Of a stretch of DNA of 64,000 nt, positions 11,011-22,286 are shown one piece after another; the stretch's first letter is position 1; every line of letters starts with the position of its first letter. The translations under genes and the position numbers were made by a program. Where the stretch lies: assembly GCA_029237695.1 (NCBI GenBank), contig CM055272.1:29150791-29214790 (forward strand), in the 5' to 3' direction. The DNA comes from Conchocele bisecta. Taxonomy: Eukaryota; Mollusca; Bivalvia; Lucinida; Thyasiridae. Under the pieces are notes generated by a model. That model ran no database searches. It was not told where the DNA came from and saw only the letters and a list, made by a program, of their open reading frames with translations.

Positions 11011-12409
11011 CATTTTATTTCAGCTGTGATTTGCCGTTGTTCGATTCACGTTTTAGTCCGTTGTGCATCCTGTCTGTCTGTCTGTGCGTATTCGTCCAGT
11101 AATTGGAGACTCATTTCATTTTTGTAGCCTCTTGAGAACGCTCCAGCGAGCCACATTGGACGTTTTGGTCCACTCGTTGAGGGCAGACCCCAGTCAGTGC
11201 AGAGTATCGGGTCGTCCGAGTGTCCGTACGTCTGTCTGGCGCAGTGTGTGTAGCAGCTCCGGGTACAGGCCTGTATAGAGCAGTGTGTGATAGCTACATC
11301 GCGTTCAGCAGACAGTCACAGCCATAGATTAGTGAAGTGAAACGCCATACACACATCATATCATTATACTACCACCGAGTTGAATGTCACCTAAGTGAAA
11401 CTTTTCCCGGCGTCTTAGCCAACGTGATAATCGCCATTTTGTATTGTATCGGAACTTTACATCCGGTCTACCACTTCCGGTATTACAACCCATTGATTCA
11501 CCATGGATACTTTACATCCGGTCTACCACATCCGGGTTGCTACAGTCGAGTGATATCATAGGAACTTTACATCTGGTCCACCATTTCCGGAAATAATACT
11601 ACCTTTGGAACTTTACTTCCGGTACCAGCTTCCGGAACATTATCGTTATTGACTATCATGTGATGTAACCACATCCGGCTTTGACTTTGACATTCATACT
11701 TTGGAAATATATTGCATAGGCAATACATATGTATACTTTGATAGTGTATGGTAATACTCCTATCATGGCATATCATGGCTAAAGGATTGTAGTAAGACTA
11801 CATATATTGTTTATGGATTAATCCACTTGAAGTTGGATTATAGCCATGGTGTTGACTAGACCTCATACTGCGGGTGAGGCAGACCTTGGGACCTTGATAC
11901 TCAGTTATTACCACTATCTATTGAGATACGCCAGCACTGGGGTAGCTCAGATGATTGTCATTTGTCCTCCAATGTTCGTTCTGCCATGTTATACTTGTAT
12001 GTTATTTCACTTTGATTAGCGATCATCAAAGTACTTGTGCATTCATACTATTGTCCACTACGGGACCATTGAGATACCACATACTGAGTTTATTCGTCTA
12101 TAGCTTTTAAGTTGCGTTAAAGTATAGCAGTCGATTGGCTTACAACCTTGTAGTAATTGAATAGTATCATGCACAGTTACAGTGATGTTCGCATATCAAT
12201 GTATCATGTATTCCTGTGTGTTCCCCATGTAATATAGTGTACATTATAAGTGATTAAGTGACTACGTGTACTTATCTACTCTAGCCTATCCCTTACACTT
12301 CAACTGCATTGTTACCATTTTTCGTTCGTCAGATCAAACTATATTGGCCATAACGTCATAACAATTGAAGTATACTTGGTTCATATTATAATAGGGGAGA
12401 CAATTTGTC
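11011..12409. other. Unassigned region with a cluster of ETS-like TTCCGG words (11446-11645)
   Basis: GGAACTTTACATCCGGT-like units recur near 11451, 11510, 11551 and 11607, each followed within ~15 bp by CCACTTCCGG or a variant, giving paired CCGGAA/CCGGAT cores. The rest, to 12409, shows no gene or repeat family I can name. Confidence 0.45.
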
Positions 12410-13075
12410 TCGATCATTCCTGACCTTGGTAATGACCTTGACAACATGAAAGAAAACATACATTAATGTATTTTCATCAATGATAAGTTTTGTGCCAAGT
12501 TTGTGAGCGGTTTGAGGGTCGCGGATTTGTCACAGGATGATCGGCAACCATCAGAGTAATGTATTAGTACATTCTATCAGATGAATCTATCAGATGGTGA
12601 TGGGAGTGCCCTGGATGTGTCACAGCATGATGGAGGACCATCAGAGGAATACATGTGAGAAATATCAATACATTCTATAAAAGGAAACAAAAGGTATAAG
12701 AAATTTACCCCAACATTAAGTTTGTGAAAGCGTGTGAATGACCATGACCTTGACCTTGGGATTACTGGTAACCGGAGGGTCATGGGATTATCACAGAATG
12801 ATAGAGGACCATCAGAGGAATGCATGCGCGAAATATCAGTAAGTTCTATAAAAGGAAAAAAAAGTTGTAATAATTTTACCCCAAACGTTAACTTTTGTGA
12901 AAGCGTAAGTCTGTGACCTTGACCTTGCGATGGATTACTGGCGGCGGGAGGTCATGTAATCATAACAGCATGATAGAGGACCATCAGAGGAATGCATGTG
13001 TGAAATATCAATAAGTTCTATCATAATATAACAAATTTAACTGAACGTTAAGTCTGTGGACGCCAACGTCGTCGA
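12410..13075 (+). repeat. T4-like TGACCTTGACCTTG array, ~169-bp units
   Basis: ATGACCTTGACCTTGGGATTA near 12746 recurs near 12914 as TGACCTTGACCTTGCGATGG. Shared blocks are GATAGAGGACCATCAGAGGA and TTCTATAAAAGGAAA. Earlier units are more degenerate. Confidence 0.7.
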
Positions 13076-13328
13076 CAGACGCCGGGAGTATGCCATTAGC
13101 TCTTCATGCACTATGTGCAGGCGAGCGAAAAACAAACAGCAGATGACGAAATTTAACCCTTTCACCCCTAAGTAACTGGAATAAATTTTGATATACTAAT
13201 TTTGCAACCAATCCAATCGTCACAAAATGGTTTTCAGACTAGTCCATTTATGAAAAGGGGGTGTTTTTGTTCTCAAAAATATGAAAATTACTTGCAAACA
13301 ATGCAGTTCCTGATGAGAATAAATACAA

Positions 13329-13604
13329 ACTAGATTGGTCAGTAAGCGAGGCCTACGGAATTTGACCGTGACCTTAGGATCAGCGGGGGTTGGACAGTCA
13401 TGGCTTTGGCGCAGCATGGTAGTAGAGCCTTACATGAATGCATGTGTGAAATATTAAGCATTTTAGATAAAGGAAATAGAAGCTATAACATATTTCTTTG
13501 ACGTTAAATTTAGTGATGGACCGACGCACGGACGGATGCACGGACGGACGGACAACCTGACTCCCTGTAGTACACCCCTGTGGGGGGGGGGGGAGGGGGG
13601 GGGG
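13329..13604 (+). repeat. T5 element fragment with (GGAC)n tail and poly-G tract
   Basis: The head CTAGATTGGTCAGTAAGCGA is shared with 39553. One unit follows with TTTGACCGTGACCTTAGGAT and GGGGGTTGGACAGTCATGGC, then CGGACGGATGCACGGACGG. A G-rich run follows at about 13581-13604. Confidence 0.7.
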
Positions 13605-13682
13605 ATAAAAATTAAGACTGCCCGCTACCTTCGCAGTCTGATCGGGGGCTTTGTCGTTCATCATACAGTCACTTACGACATC

Positions 13683-13795
13683 TGTTTGTTTGTTTGTTTA
13701 TTGGTGTTTAACTGCCTATCCACAGCTACGGTCATGTAAGGCCGGGCCCTGAAATTATAATAACCTGACCCGGTGCCAGGTCCATACCACACCAA
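13683..13795 (-). mobile_element. SINE 3' tail fragment, minus orientation
   Basis: TTTGTTTGTTTATTGGTG then TTTAACTGCCTATCCACAG and AAGGCCGGGC match the other SINE tails in the window. Confidence 0.6.
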
Positions 13796-13965
13796 ATTAC
13801 GACTGCCCGCTATACAGATATAATATCATTTAGTAATATTTATTTTACTGATAGTGACGCGCGGTGGTATCAGGCTATTTTCGTATGCAAATGAGGCATG
13901 ATATTTTTTCATTATTTATACAAATTAAATGCGTCACCTAAAAAATAGTAATGTCCGATAACATT
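13795..13965 (+). repeat. Direct repeat copy 1 with octamer ATGCAAAT
   Basis: Starts AATTACGACTGCCCGCTATA and contains AGTGACGCGCGGTGGTATCA and TATGCAAATGAGG. The same block recurs at 14096-14275 inside the TTAA-flanked element. Confidence 0.8.
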
Positions 13966-14008
13966 GTAAGGAAACACGGTTATCATGGTTTGCCTTGTCT
14001 AAGTTTAA

Positions 14009-14571
14009 AGGTACATGCCCACTCAGTATGCACAACAATTTCTTTATAGGAATTAAATAAGTGTATAATTGTGTCACTATTCCACCAGTTCTAAAAATTA
14101 CGAGTGCCCTCTATACAGATATAATCATTCAGTTATAGTTATTTCATTGATAGTGACGCGCGGTGGTATCACGCTATTTTCATATGCAAATGACTGAATG
14201 AGACATGATATTTTTTAATTATTTATACTAATTAAATCATAAAATGCGTCGCCTAAAAAAATATATTTTTTGACATATACAGTATGTTTGTTTGTTTGTT
14301 TGTTTGTTTATTAGTGTTTAACGGCCTATCAACAGCTAAGGTCATGTAAGGCCGGGCAAACGGGTTCGATCCCATATTAACCTGCTGCATTGAGGGGAAA
14401 ATCCCAAAATCAGAACGGAATATTTACATCGAGAACAAATATATTCAGCCCTGAAATTAGAATAACCTGACCTGGTGCCAGGTCCATACCACACCATACA
14501 TGCATAGAAATGTCTCAGATGATGTCTATGATATAAAGAGCATGTTGTGCCTACTGAGTGGGCATGTACCT
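14009..14571. mobile_element. TTAA-flanked element with ~31-bp terminal inverted repeats
   Basis: AGGTACATGCCCACTCAGTA at the left end (14009) is inverted at the right end (14571) with one mismatch over about 33 bp including flank. TTAA lies at both borders (14005-14008 and 14572-14575). TTAA targets are typical of piggyBac and Kolobok elements. The body holds direct-repeat copy 2 with ATGCAAAT at about 14183 and a nested SINE tail (14287-14480). There is no ORF, so it is non-autonomous. Confidence 0.8.
14287..14500 (-). mobile_element. SINE tail fragment nested in the TTAA element
   Basis: (TTTG)5 then GTGTTTAACGGCCTATCAAC, GGGTTCGATCCC, AAAATCCCAAAATCAGAACG and CTGGTGCCAGGTCCATACCA. GGTTCGATCCC resembles a pol III B box, but no A box at tRNA spacing was found. 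A closely matching copy is at 17522. Confidence 0.65.
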
Positions 14572-14579
14572 TTAAACAA

Positions 14580-15489
14580 TATTTCTCGAATTACAGCCAC
14601 AATTTACCATGCTCTATTCAGTTTAACCTTCTGTTGGGAATCCATAAACTCTGCTATTGTTTACAAGGTGACCCCTTTATTAGCTACAATAATTCGCCTC
14701 CGATATGTTATCTACAGCTACAATTTAACCTATTCAAAAAATGTGAGCAACCGAAGTGCATACCCAAACTTGTTGTATGTAGGTCAAAACTTATTAAACT
14801 GTATATTTTATACATTTAAACAAATAATCTTTGATGAAGAATTAGTAAATTGCCAAACATAATCGAACATGGCAATCATTTTCCCATGAAAGCCATCTTT
14901 TCTCTTGTTGTTGTTCAATCATTCAACATAACGAAATGAAGCTTTCAAATTTACAAGATATACATGTAAATGTCAGATAAACACCTTGACACGGTAAAAT
15001 AACCAATTTCTGCATGTTTATTAATAATATATTGACAGTTTTAACAGTTTGATATCGCTAACATATCAAACACTCCAGATAACCGATTGCAAAAATCACT
15101 CTTCCATATGTGACATTAAAGAGATGGGGTTAAATTGCTACCCTCGTGAGAGGTATATATGGAGCGGGGTAGCAATTTTGTTTCGAACCCCTTTATATGT
15201 GGCTGTGACTGGAGAAATTGGGCTTATGGGTTTTGCGATCAGTGTAGATCTAGATCAGCCTGTGCATCTGCAGTCTGATCAGGATCTGCATTGTTCGCCA
15301 TTCCAATGAAACATCCGTAAATTGTGTCTGAACCGCAATATAGATCTTTATCCAGCTACAGGAGTGTGCTATTTCATCATGAGCTACACTGGTCGCAAAA
15401 AACAACTAGAAAATTGTTTGTAAAACAAAATGCCACCGCTGTTGAGCATTCATGAATACAACAGCAATCACTGAGTGGGTGATTGGAGA
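14580..15489. other. No gene or named repeat seen
   Basis: AT-rich. The 120-codon frame at 14500-14862 begins inside SINE/TTAA sequence and has no motif. Confidence 0.5.
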
Positions 15490-15545
15490 AACTAGAATGG
15501 CCGCGGCCAGCATGTCGCACCCACCGAGGAATGGAATGGATAATA
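15490..15545 (+). repeat. T3 head fragment
   Basis: AATGGCCGCGGCCAGCATGT then CGCACCCACCGAGG matches T3 heads at 2713 and 7528 without an array. Sequence from 15546 to 15940 shows nothing else I can assign. Confidence 0.6.
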
Positions 15546-15944
15546 TATGCATGATGTTATGATTTGTATATGGCTCAGTGACTTGTAAATTAAGACATTT
15601 AGAGCTGAGAATACACCTGGGGAGAATGCCCAAATTCAGCAGTTTGAATTTACAATATTTGTTGCCAGGTGATCTTACCACAGCAAAATCTTTTGGCCTC
15701 ATCAACTTTTACTCAACTTTTACATAGCAGGTCATATTCGGGGAGTTGCGCATATAATATAATCTTGAAATAATGGATAGTGGACAGGAAAGATTGTCGC
15801 ACAAGGAATACACATTGCAGGGTGGTAATATGAATGGAGGTTTGAGCAGTGGCTGATGTGTACACATGAACGCCTACAAGGCCACACAATGCTCTTCGGA
15901 TAAGCATGTCAGTCAGAAGTAAAACTAGAAATTGCGTTGCGAGA

Positions 15945-16110
15945 ACACGGATGTCCCACCTACCACTTTGTCAAACCTAAACGCGAAAACTTAACATTGG
16001 CGGGACAGACGGGAGGGACGGACGGACAGACGAGCGGGACGGACGGGACGGACGGACGGACGGACAAGGGTAATCCTAAATGCCCCCTACACTACCGTGT
16101 TGGGGCATAA
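15945..16110 (+). repeat. Internally deleted T2 element (head joined to GGAC tail and hairpin)
   Basis: CACGGATGTCCCACCTACCA is the T2 head. It is followed directly by a (GGAC)n tract (16007-16070) and ATGCCCCCTACACTACCGTG-type hairpin sequence. The tandem array is missing. Confidence 0.7.
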
Positions 16111-16195
16111 AATGCACAAGGGTTACAGTAAACGTTGAGGCATTAGCCGGACAATTGGAGTGGCGTTGGTGCGGGAATGCCACTCAATCAATATA

Positions 16196-16275
16196 CAGTA
16201 CAACACAGATTATCCGGACAGGTCGGGAGACATGAAATATGGTCGGATAAGGGGTCATGCGGATAAACTGTGCTG
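16196..16275. mobile_element. 80-bp Tigger/pogo-like MITE
   Basis: CAGTACAACACAGATTATCC and the inverted GGATAAACTGTGCTG at the right end are bounded by TA dinucleotides (16194-16195, 16276-16277), the target of Tc1/mariner/pogo elements. Confidence 0.65.
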
Positions 16276-16279
16276 TACA

Positions 16280-16445
16280 CATTGATAAAAATGTGTATGA
16301 AGTTTCAAGTCAATGAGTGAAGCGGTTGAGGAGATATAAGATGGGCAAAAAGTTTAATGGAAATTTTACAACCAGATGGTCACGGACGGACGGACGGAAG
16401 GGGACGGACGGACGGACGGACGGACGGACGGACGACCAATAGTGA
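16280..16445 (+). repeat. T3 unit fragment with (GGAC)n
   Basis: GTATGAAGTTTCAAGTCAATG and GTTGAGGAGATATAAGATG match T3 units, followed by a (GGAC)n tract at about 16384-16432. Confidence 0.65.
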
Positions 16446-16446
16446 A

Positions 16447-16577
16447 CAAGGGGCCATTTCCATTGTTCTAGATCAAAGAGATGGCCCCTTGTATAACAAT
16501 AGAATAAGGGGCCATACGGAATAAATCAAAGGATTCTTTTGTGTTAGGCTCCGCCCCATGGCCCCTTGTACACCCTT
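16447..16577. repeat. Double inverted repeat ACAAGGGGCCAT / ATGGCCCCTTGT
   Basis: Two nested pairs: ACAAGGGGCCAT near 16447 with ATGGCCCCTTGT near 16482, then AAGGGGCCAT near 16507 with ATGGCCCCTTGT near 16558. Looks like a tandem or nested MITE. Confidence 0.65.
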
Positions 16578-17105
16578 GGTTGCTCGGACGGACGGACACC
16601 CGGACGTCATTGTGATCATTATATCTCGCTTTCCACAAGCGGGCTCGACAAAAACTTTAACGCAAACCTCTAAGACATTTGACCTTGAATTTGGGCATGT
16701 GGGCAGCATGTGTATTGCACACTATGAATATTTGGAGGATGGTAAACATGCATATGAAGTCAATGAGTGAAGCGGTTGAGGAGATATAACATACATAAAC
16801 AACTTTAACACACATTTCTAAGACATTTGACCTTGACCATGGGCATGTGGGCAGCATGGGTATTGTGCACAATGAATATTTGGAGGATGATAAACATTCA
16901 TATGAAGTTTCAAGTCAATCGGTGAAGGGGTTGCAGAGATATAACATACGTAAAAACTTTAACGCAAACTTCTAAGACATTTGACCTTGACCTTGGGCAT
17001 GTGGGCAGCATGGGTATTTCGCACATTGCATATTTGGAGGATGGTAAACATGCATATGAAGTCAATGAGTGAAGCGGTTGAGGAGATATAACATACATAA
17101 CAAAT
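16578..17105 (+). repeat. T3-type array, three ~154-bp units
   Basis: It starts with a GGACGTCATTGTGATCATTA and CAAGCGGGCTCGACA tail piece. TTTGACCTTGA...TGGGCATGTGGGCAGCATG recurs near 16680, 16826 and 16980. Minus-strand open frames are repeat translation. Confidence 0.75.
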
Positions 17106-17521
17106 TTCTAAGCCAATATTTACTGCTGTAGTTTATATATCCAGCATTGAGGTCAAACATAAAGCCTGGGACAGAAACTACAGTAACTCCCAACAGTGCA
17201 GGATGATTAGTTTAGCATGTAGAAATGATGCTGACGGATAAATGTATGTTATTGTGTTTGTGTTAAGGATAGCCCCAGATCAGCATACAGATCAGCAGAG
17301 CTCCAGATAAGCTGCGTATTTGCTTAAATACCCAATTAAAAATGCCAAAAACCCAATTATTTTACCCAATTAAAATTTTGAAATACCCAATTGCTTCAGA
17401 AATGATGGAGTGAAAATACTCAATTACTAATTCCTTATCTGGAGACCTGGACCGGCATAGCCCAGACCAACCTTCGCAGTCTGATCAGGGGCTTTGTCGT
17501 TCATCATAATGCCACTTACGA
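17106..17521. other. No gene seen
   Basis: Contains short A/T-rich stretches and a repeated ACCCAATTAAAA-like word near 17330-17420. No coding or RNA feature is supported. Confidence 0.5.
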
Positions 17522-17725
17522 CATCTGTTTGTTTATTGGTGTTTAACAGCCTATCAACAGCTAAGGCCATGTAAGGCCGGGCAAATGGGTTCGATCCCAT
17601 TTTAACCTGCTGCATTGGGGGGAAAATCCCAAAATCAGAACGGAATATTTACATCGAGAACAAATATATTCAGCCCTGAAATTAGAATAATCTGACCTGG
17701 TGCCAGGTCCATACCACACCATGTC
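17522..17725 (-). mobile_element. SINE tail fragment, minus orientation
   Basis: TGTTTATTGGTGTTTAACAG, GGGTTCGATCCCATTTTAAC and CTGGTGCCAGGTCCATACCA match the copy at 14287. Confidence 0.65.
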
Positions 17726-18543
17726 ACTTGGCCCCTTCCCCAAAAATAGAATTACGAGTAATCGCAATACTCACATAAGGGGAATTATAACCAGATTCAA
17801 CAGTCACATACAAAATGCCAAAGACGTACCGGTATGGTGAGGGCCAAACCAGATCTCCAGTCGGAATTCCGGTAAGGATGAACCCCGATCTTTTATTTAC
17901 CCATCACATGCTCCCACCTTCCACCCACTTACGTCATCTGTAACTTTCCATAGGCAAAGGACTTGATCCTATATAACTAATACAATGCTTTTAACAGTGG
18001 CAATATCTAAGCACTGAACTTTTTAAATATTTTTCCTATCTCTCCACAGAAGGATATGATGTTACCACTCATTGGAACCATCTCGCATTGCATTCATTGA
18101 CCATTGAGAAATGAAGAAATTTTACCAGTATGGTTTTTGTAAATTTAGATACCCGTGAATGGATACCGAACATGAAACATGCATGCGGATCATATATACT
18201 GGTACATGTACTACATATGTCATAGCATCCCTTGTCTCATTTGAATGTCTGTATAGGGGCCCTCACCTGACAAAATCCTAATCGCATATGACATTTGTGA
18301 CCAGCCTAGCCCCTGGTAGCCGTTTCAATAAACTTTGTGCGACTAAAATGTTCCTAAGTGCAAAATTATGATAATCAATAGATTTCACATTAGCAATGTT
18401 TTCTTGTAAACACTTATTGGATTTACATGTACATGTATTGAGCATATGAAACCTATGCTCAATAAGTTTGTACTTACGAACATCTTAGTCGTACGAAGTT
18501 TAGTGAAACAGCCCCCTGATCTGCCTATAGAATGTGGACCACC
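17726..18543. other. No gene or named repeat seen
   Basis: Mixed-composition DNA without recognisable motif or repeat family. Confidence 0.45.
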
Positions 18544-18544
18544 A

Positions 18545-18753
18545 GTTGAGACACGTCATGTGATTTTGCACCTTCGGACATCTGCGTAATTTCATTAAAT
18601 ACGTTTACAAAATTTACAATATTTTTTCATAAATAAAGTCAAAAGTTGAAAAAACGGAATCGCCATTTCTGAAAATATTATAAATTTTGTAAACGTATTT
18701 CATGAAATTACGCATATGTTTGAAGGTACAAAATCACATGGAGTGTCTCAATT
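18545..18753. mobile_element. 209-bp palindromic MITE
   Basis: Outer arms TTGAGACACGTCATGTGATT and the complement of AATCACATGGAGTGTCTCAA pair with mismatches. Inner arms TGCGTAATTTCATTAAATAC... pair at about 41 of 43 positions. The loop is about 35 bp. No clear flanking duplication. Confidence 0.75.
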
Positions 18754-18773
18754 ATGCTTGCTACAAAATACTA

Positions 18774-19290
18774 GATGGCCACGACCAGCATATCACAACC
18801 GCCGAGGTATTTGATGGTCCCAGTGTGAATATACAGTGGAACCTCTCTAAACCGGACACCCTGGGAGGTCCCCAGGGTGTCTGGTTTAGAGAGGCTCCAC
18901 TGTAAATCAGTGATATGGGCATACCGGTATACGTGGTTTATGATCATGAACAGACGTTATGAATGGTGAGAGATGACAATAAACACATACAATTAAGCAG
19001 ACATCGATTGTATGGGTGTCCGGTTTAGAGGGGTTCTACTGTATGTGGTTCGCGTCAATAGGATTGTGGAGATATTGGGTACTTAAAAACCAAAACGCAG
19101 ATTTTACAACAACTTCAACGCAAATTTCAAAGTAATTTAACCCTGACCTTGGACATGGGGGCGGCAAGTGTGGGTTACAGCATGAATATATGGATGATGA
19201 TAAAGAGGTATGTGACGTTTCAAGTCAATCAGACCTAGGGTTGACGAGATATTTGGTACTTAAAAACTCGAACGAAAATAATTCCAAATG
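18774..19290 (+). repeat. T3 element carrying a nested pogo-like MITE
   Basis: The T3 head AGATGGCCACGACCAGCATA is at 18773, and T3 unit sequence with CCTGACCTTGGACATGGGGG continues from 19045. The MITE lies between. Confidence 0.65.
18834..19041. mobile_element. pogo/Tigger-like MITE with an extra internal end
   Basis: The left end CAGTGGAACCTCTCTAAACC follows TA. A right end GGTTTAGAGAGGCTCCACTG stops at 18902 before TA, giving a compact hairpin. A further right end CGGTTTAGAGGGGTTCTACTG stops at 19041 before TA. Either two MITEs or one with a duplicated terminus. Confidence 0.7.
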
Positions 19291-19296
19291 CACGGA

Positions 19297-19670
19297 CGAT
19301 TGTTTGTTTGTTTGTTTGTTTGTTTGCTGGTGTTTAACAGCCTATCAACAACTAAGGCCGGGTCAATGGGCTTAGTACTAAATCCTATATATAACATGTA
19401 CAAGCGGTCTAAGGGTTATGTTTGTTTGTTTGCTGGGGTTTAACGGCCAATCAACAACTAAGGTCATTTAATGCCGGGTCAATGGGTTTAGTACTAAATC
19501 CCATATATTACCTGTACAAATAAATACATGTCCATGTTCAAGTACATGTACAAAATGGGAGGAAACTCCCAAAATCAGAACTGAATATTTACCATAAAAA
19601 AAACTATATATTCAGACCTGTACGGCACCAGTGGCGACTAGATCACGCTGACCGCAAGCGGGCATGATAA
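19297..19670 (-). mobile_element. Two SINE tails plus T3 terminal hairpin
   Basis: (TTTG)n with GTGTTTAACAGCCTATCAAC near 19302 and TTTGCTGGGGTTTAACGGCC near 19425, each followed by GGGCTTAGTACTAAATCC-like sequence. The T3 tail GACCGCAAGCGGGC lies near 19648. Confidence 0.6.
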
Positions 19671-19910
19671 AAACGTTACACTACTCTGAACACATTTTGT
19701 TGTGATGTACGTTAAATGTAGTCACAGGAACAGATGATGAATGAAGAGTTTCTGGGAAAATGTATCTTATTTCTGTCTGCCCAGTCCAGACATGTACATC
19801 TCGCACCCATTCCATGTACTACACCCCCTGATTTCAAAATCATTACGTATTTTACCTTTGCAAATTGGTTATTGATTTTCTTCATTTCTAAATAGGGAAC
19901 AAATGATAAA

Positions 19911-20975
19911 CAAGAGGGCCATGATGGCCCTAATTCGCTCACCTGACTCCATGAACATCAGAGGAGAATGTGACATCGAGTTCATATGTGTTTTAAAAAA
20001 TTTGTGCTATTTTTACATGGCGGTCATCTTGGATTAAGCGATGACATTTTACCAAATCTGAAAATGCTTCACCCAAGGATCTTAACTTTCTATGAAGTTT
20101 GGCCAGCATCGACCATGTGGTTCCTGAGAAAAAGACTTTCAAAATCTCAAATAAATGGACCTTTTGGAGGCCATCATGGATGACATAATCATCCGATTCC
20201 TACAAATATTGCACCAGAGCAATCGCCTCATCGATACCTTCAATTGGATATATGACATGAGCATATTTGGTCAAAAATAAAATGACCCCACGGGCCACGC
20301 CCATTTTTGACCCCGGGGTCACCATTTTAACACCTTTGAAAGAGCATTCTACGTTGATCATTCCTACCAAGTTTCGTCGAAATCCGGCTGGTGGTTCATG
20401 AGAAGATTTTTTAAGACTTTATGCTATTTTTAGACGGTGGCCATCTTGGATTAGCGATGACCTCCATTTTAACAAATCTGAAAAGGCTTCACCCATGGAC
20501 CATAACTTTTAAGTTTGGCTACCATGGGCCAAGCGGTTCATGTGAAGAAGAATTTTGAAATCTCTAATAAAAGAACGACCTTTGACCTTTTGGCGGCCAT
20601 GTTGGATGACATAACCATCCGATTTCGACAAAAAGTGTACCAGAGTGATCGCCTCGTTGATACCTTCGATTTGATATATGACATGACTATATTCGGTCAA
20701 AAATAAAATTTTATCCCAATTTGACCCCACGGGCCACGCCCATTTTTGAACAAGGGGTCACCATTTCAACAACTTTGGCCGGTTGGCAGTTCTTGAGAAG
20801 AAGATTTTTGAAGGATTTGTGCTATTTTTAGACGGCGGCCATCTTGGATTAAGGGATGACGTCATTTTAACAATTTTGTAATCCCCCTACCTAAGGACCA
20901 TGACCATGAAGTTTGGTGACTATAGGCCCAATGGTTACCGAGGAGAAAATGTTCACGGACGACAGTTTTCGTGAA
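19911..20975 (+). mobile_element. T6 element copy 1 (GGCCATCTTGGAT family), 3' end missing
   Basis: Starts ACAAGAGGGCCATGATGGCC then CGCTCACCTGAC. It carries repeated GGCGGCCATCTTGGAT(T/G)A blocks and GACCCCACGGGCCACGCCCA blocks, and reaches ATGTTCACGGACGAC near 20960. It lacks the terminal CTTCGCTCAGGTGAGC hairpin present in complete copies (30471-31866, 36709-37843). Confidence 0.75.
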
Positions 20976-21065
20976 ACGCTTTCCACTCTAGATTAATTAT
21001 TAGTCTATGCGTCATCCACAAACACATACTGCGAAGAATTTCAGGACGTTCAGTCCATTGATTTT

Positions 21066-21136
21066 GTCTGTCTATCTATCTATCTATCTATATATATCTA
21101 TATATATATCTCTCTATCTCTCTATCTCTCTATCTC

Positions 21137-21184
<48 letters not shown>
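21066..21184 (+). repeat. (TCTA)n / (TCTC)n microsatellite
   Basis: Tetranucleotide tract of TCTA with interspersed TATA and TCTC units, about 119 bp. Likely length-variable. Confidence 0.95.
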
Positions 21185-22286
21185 CCGCATTTGGTTTCGA
21201 TCGGTGAAGTTGAACTTGAAGTTTGGCTAATATTGGCTAAGCGGTTCACGAGAAGAATATGTTTGAAATATCTTTTAAAAGAACAACCTTTTGACCTTTC
21301 GGCAACCATCTTGGATAAGATAATCATCTGATTCCGAAAAGAAATGCTCCAGACTGATTGTCTTGTCGATACCTCCGATTTGATGTAAGACATGACTATA
21401 TTTGGTCAAATGTGAAATTTTACCCCTACTTGACCTCTCTGGCCACACCCATTTTTGACCCCGGGGCCACCGTTTTAACATATCAGAAACAGTGGTGACT
21501 ATCAATCATTCCTACCAAGTTTCGTCGAAATTCGTCTTGACGGTTCGTGAGAAGAATATTTTTTAAGAATTTGACCTACTTTTCTATGGCGGCCATCTTG
21601 GATTATGCGATGACCTCCATTTTAACAAATATCAAAAGGCTTCACCCACATACCATAACTGTGAAGTTTGGCCAATATTGGCTCGGTTCACAAGAAGACG
21701 TTTGAAATCTTTATTAACAGAATGACCTTTTGGCCTTTCGGCGGCCATCTTAGATGACGTAATCATCTAATATTGAAAAAAAATATATGCACCATCGTGA
21801 TCGTCTTGTCGATACCTTCGATATGATATATGACACGGCCACATTCGGTCAAATGTGAAATTTGACCCCTAATTAACATGTACATGTACAGCCCCGCCCA
21901 TTTTTGAACCAGGGGCCACCATATGAACAAATCTGAAACAGCGTTAACTATTGATCATTCATACCAAGTTTCGTGACCTGTTCAATGGCGACCATCCTGG
22001 ATTAGCGACGACCTCCATTCTAACAAATCTTAAAAGAAGTAACGCAGACACTCCATGTGAAGTTTCGTCAACATCGGGTAAGCGGTACGGAAGAAGATGA
22101 CGTAACTGTACCCTAAAAATTTAACGAAAATCTTACGGACGCAAATTTCTAAGTAATTTGACCTTGACCGTGAATATGAAGGCCGCATGGGTGTGGTATG
22201 GAATGAAAATATAGATGACAATAAGGAAGTATATGAAGTTTGAGGTCAATCCAACATACCGTTACAGAGATATTGGATGTATACCC
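21185..22286 (+). repeat. T6 array remnants and a short T3 fragment
   Basis: Degenerate GGCGGCCATCTTGGATTA and ACCCATTTTTGACC blocks run to about 22090. A T3-like piece follows at 22095-22270. From about 21740 this is also the start of the duplicated segment. Confidence 0.65.

Noticed and set aside
10860..12400. LTR of a Gypsy-type element around the TATA box
   Set aside because: No second copy of the region and no retroelement frame nearby.
14362..14375. tRNA gene suggested by GGTTCGATCCC
   Set aside because: No cloverleaf or A box at correct spacing; it is part of a repeated SINE-like tail, and other copies have a non-B-box palindrome here.
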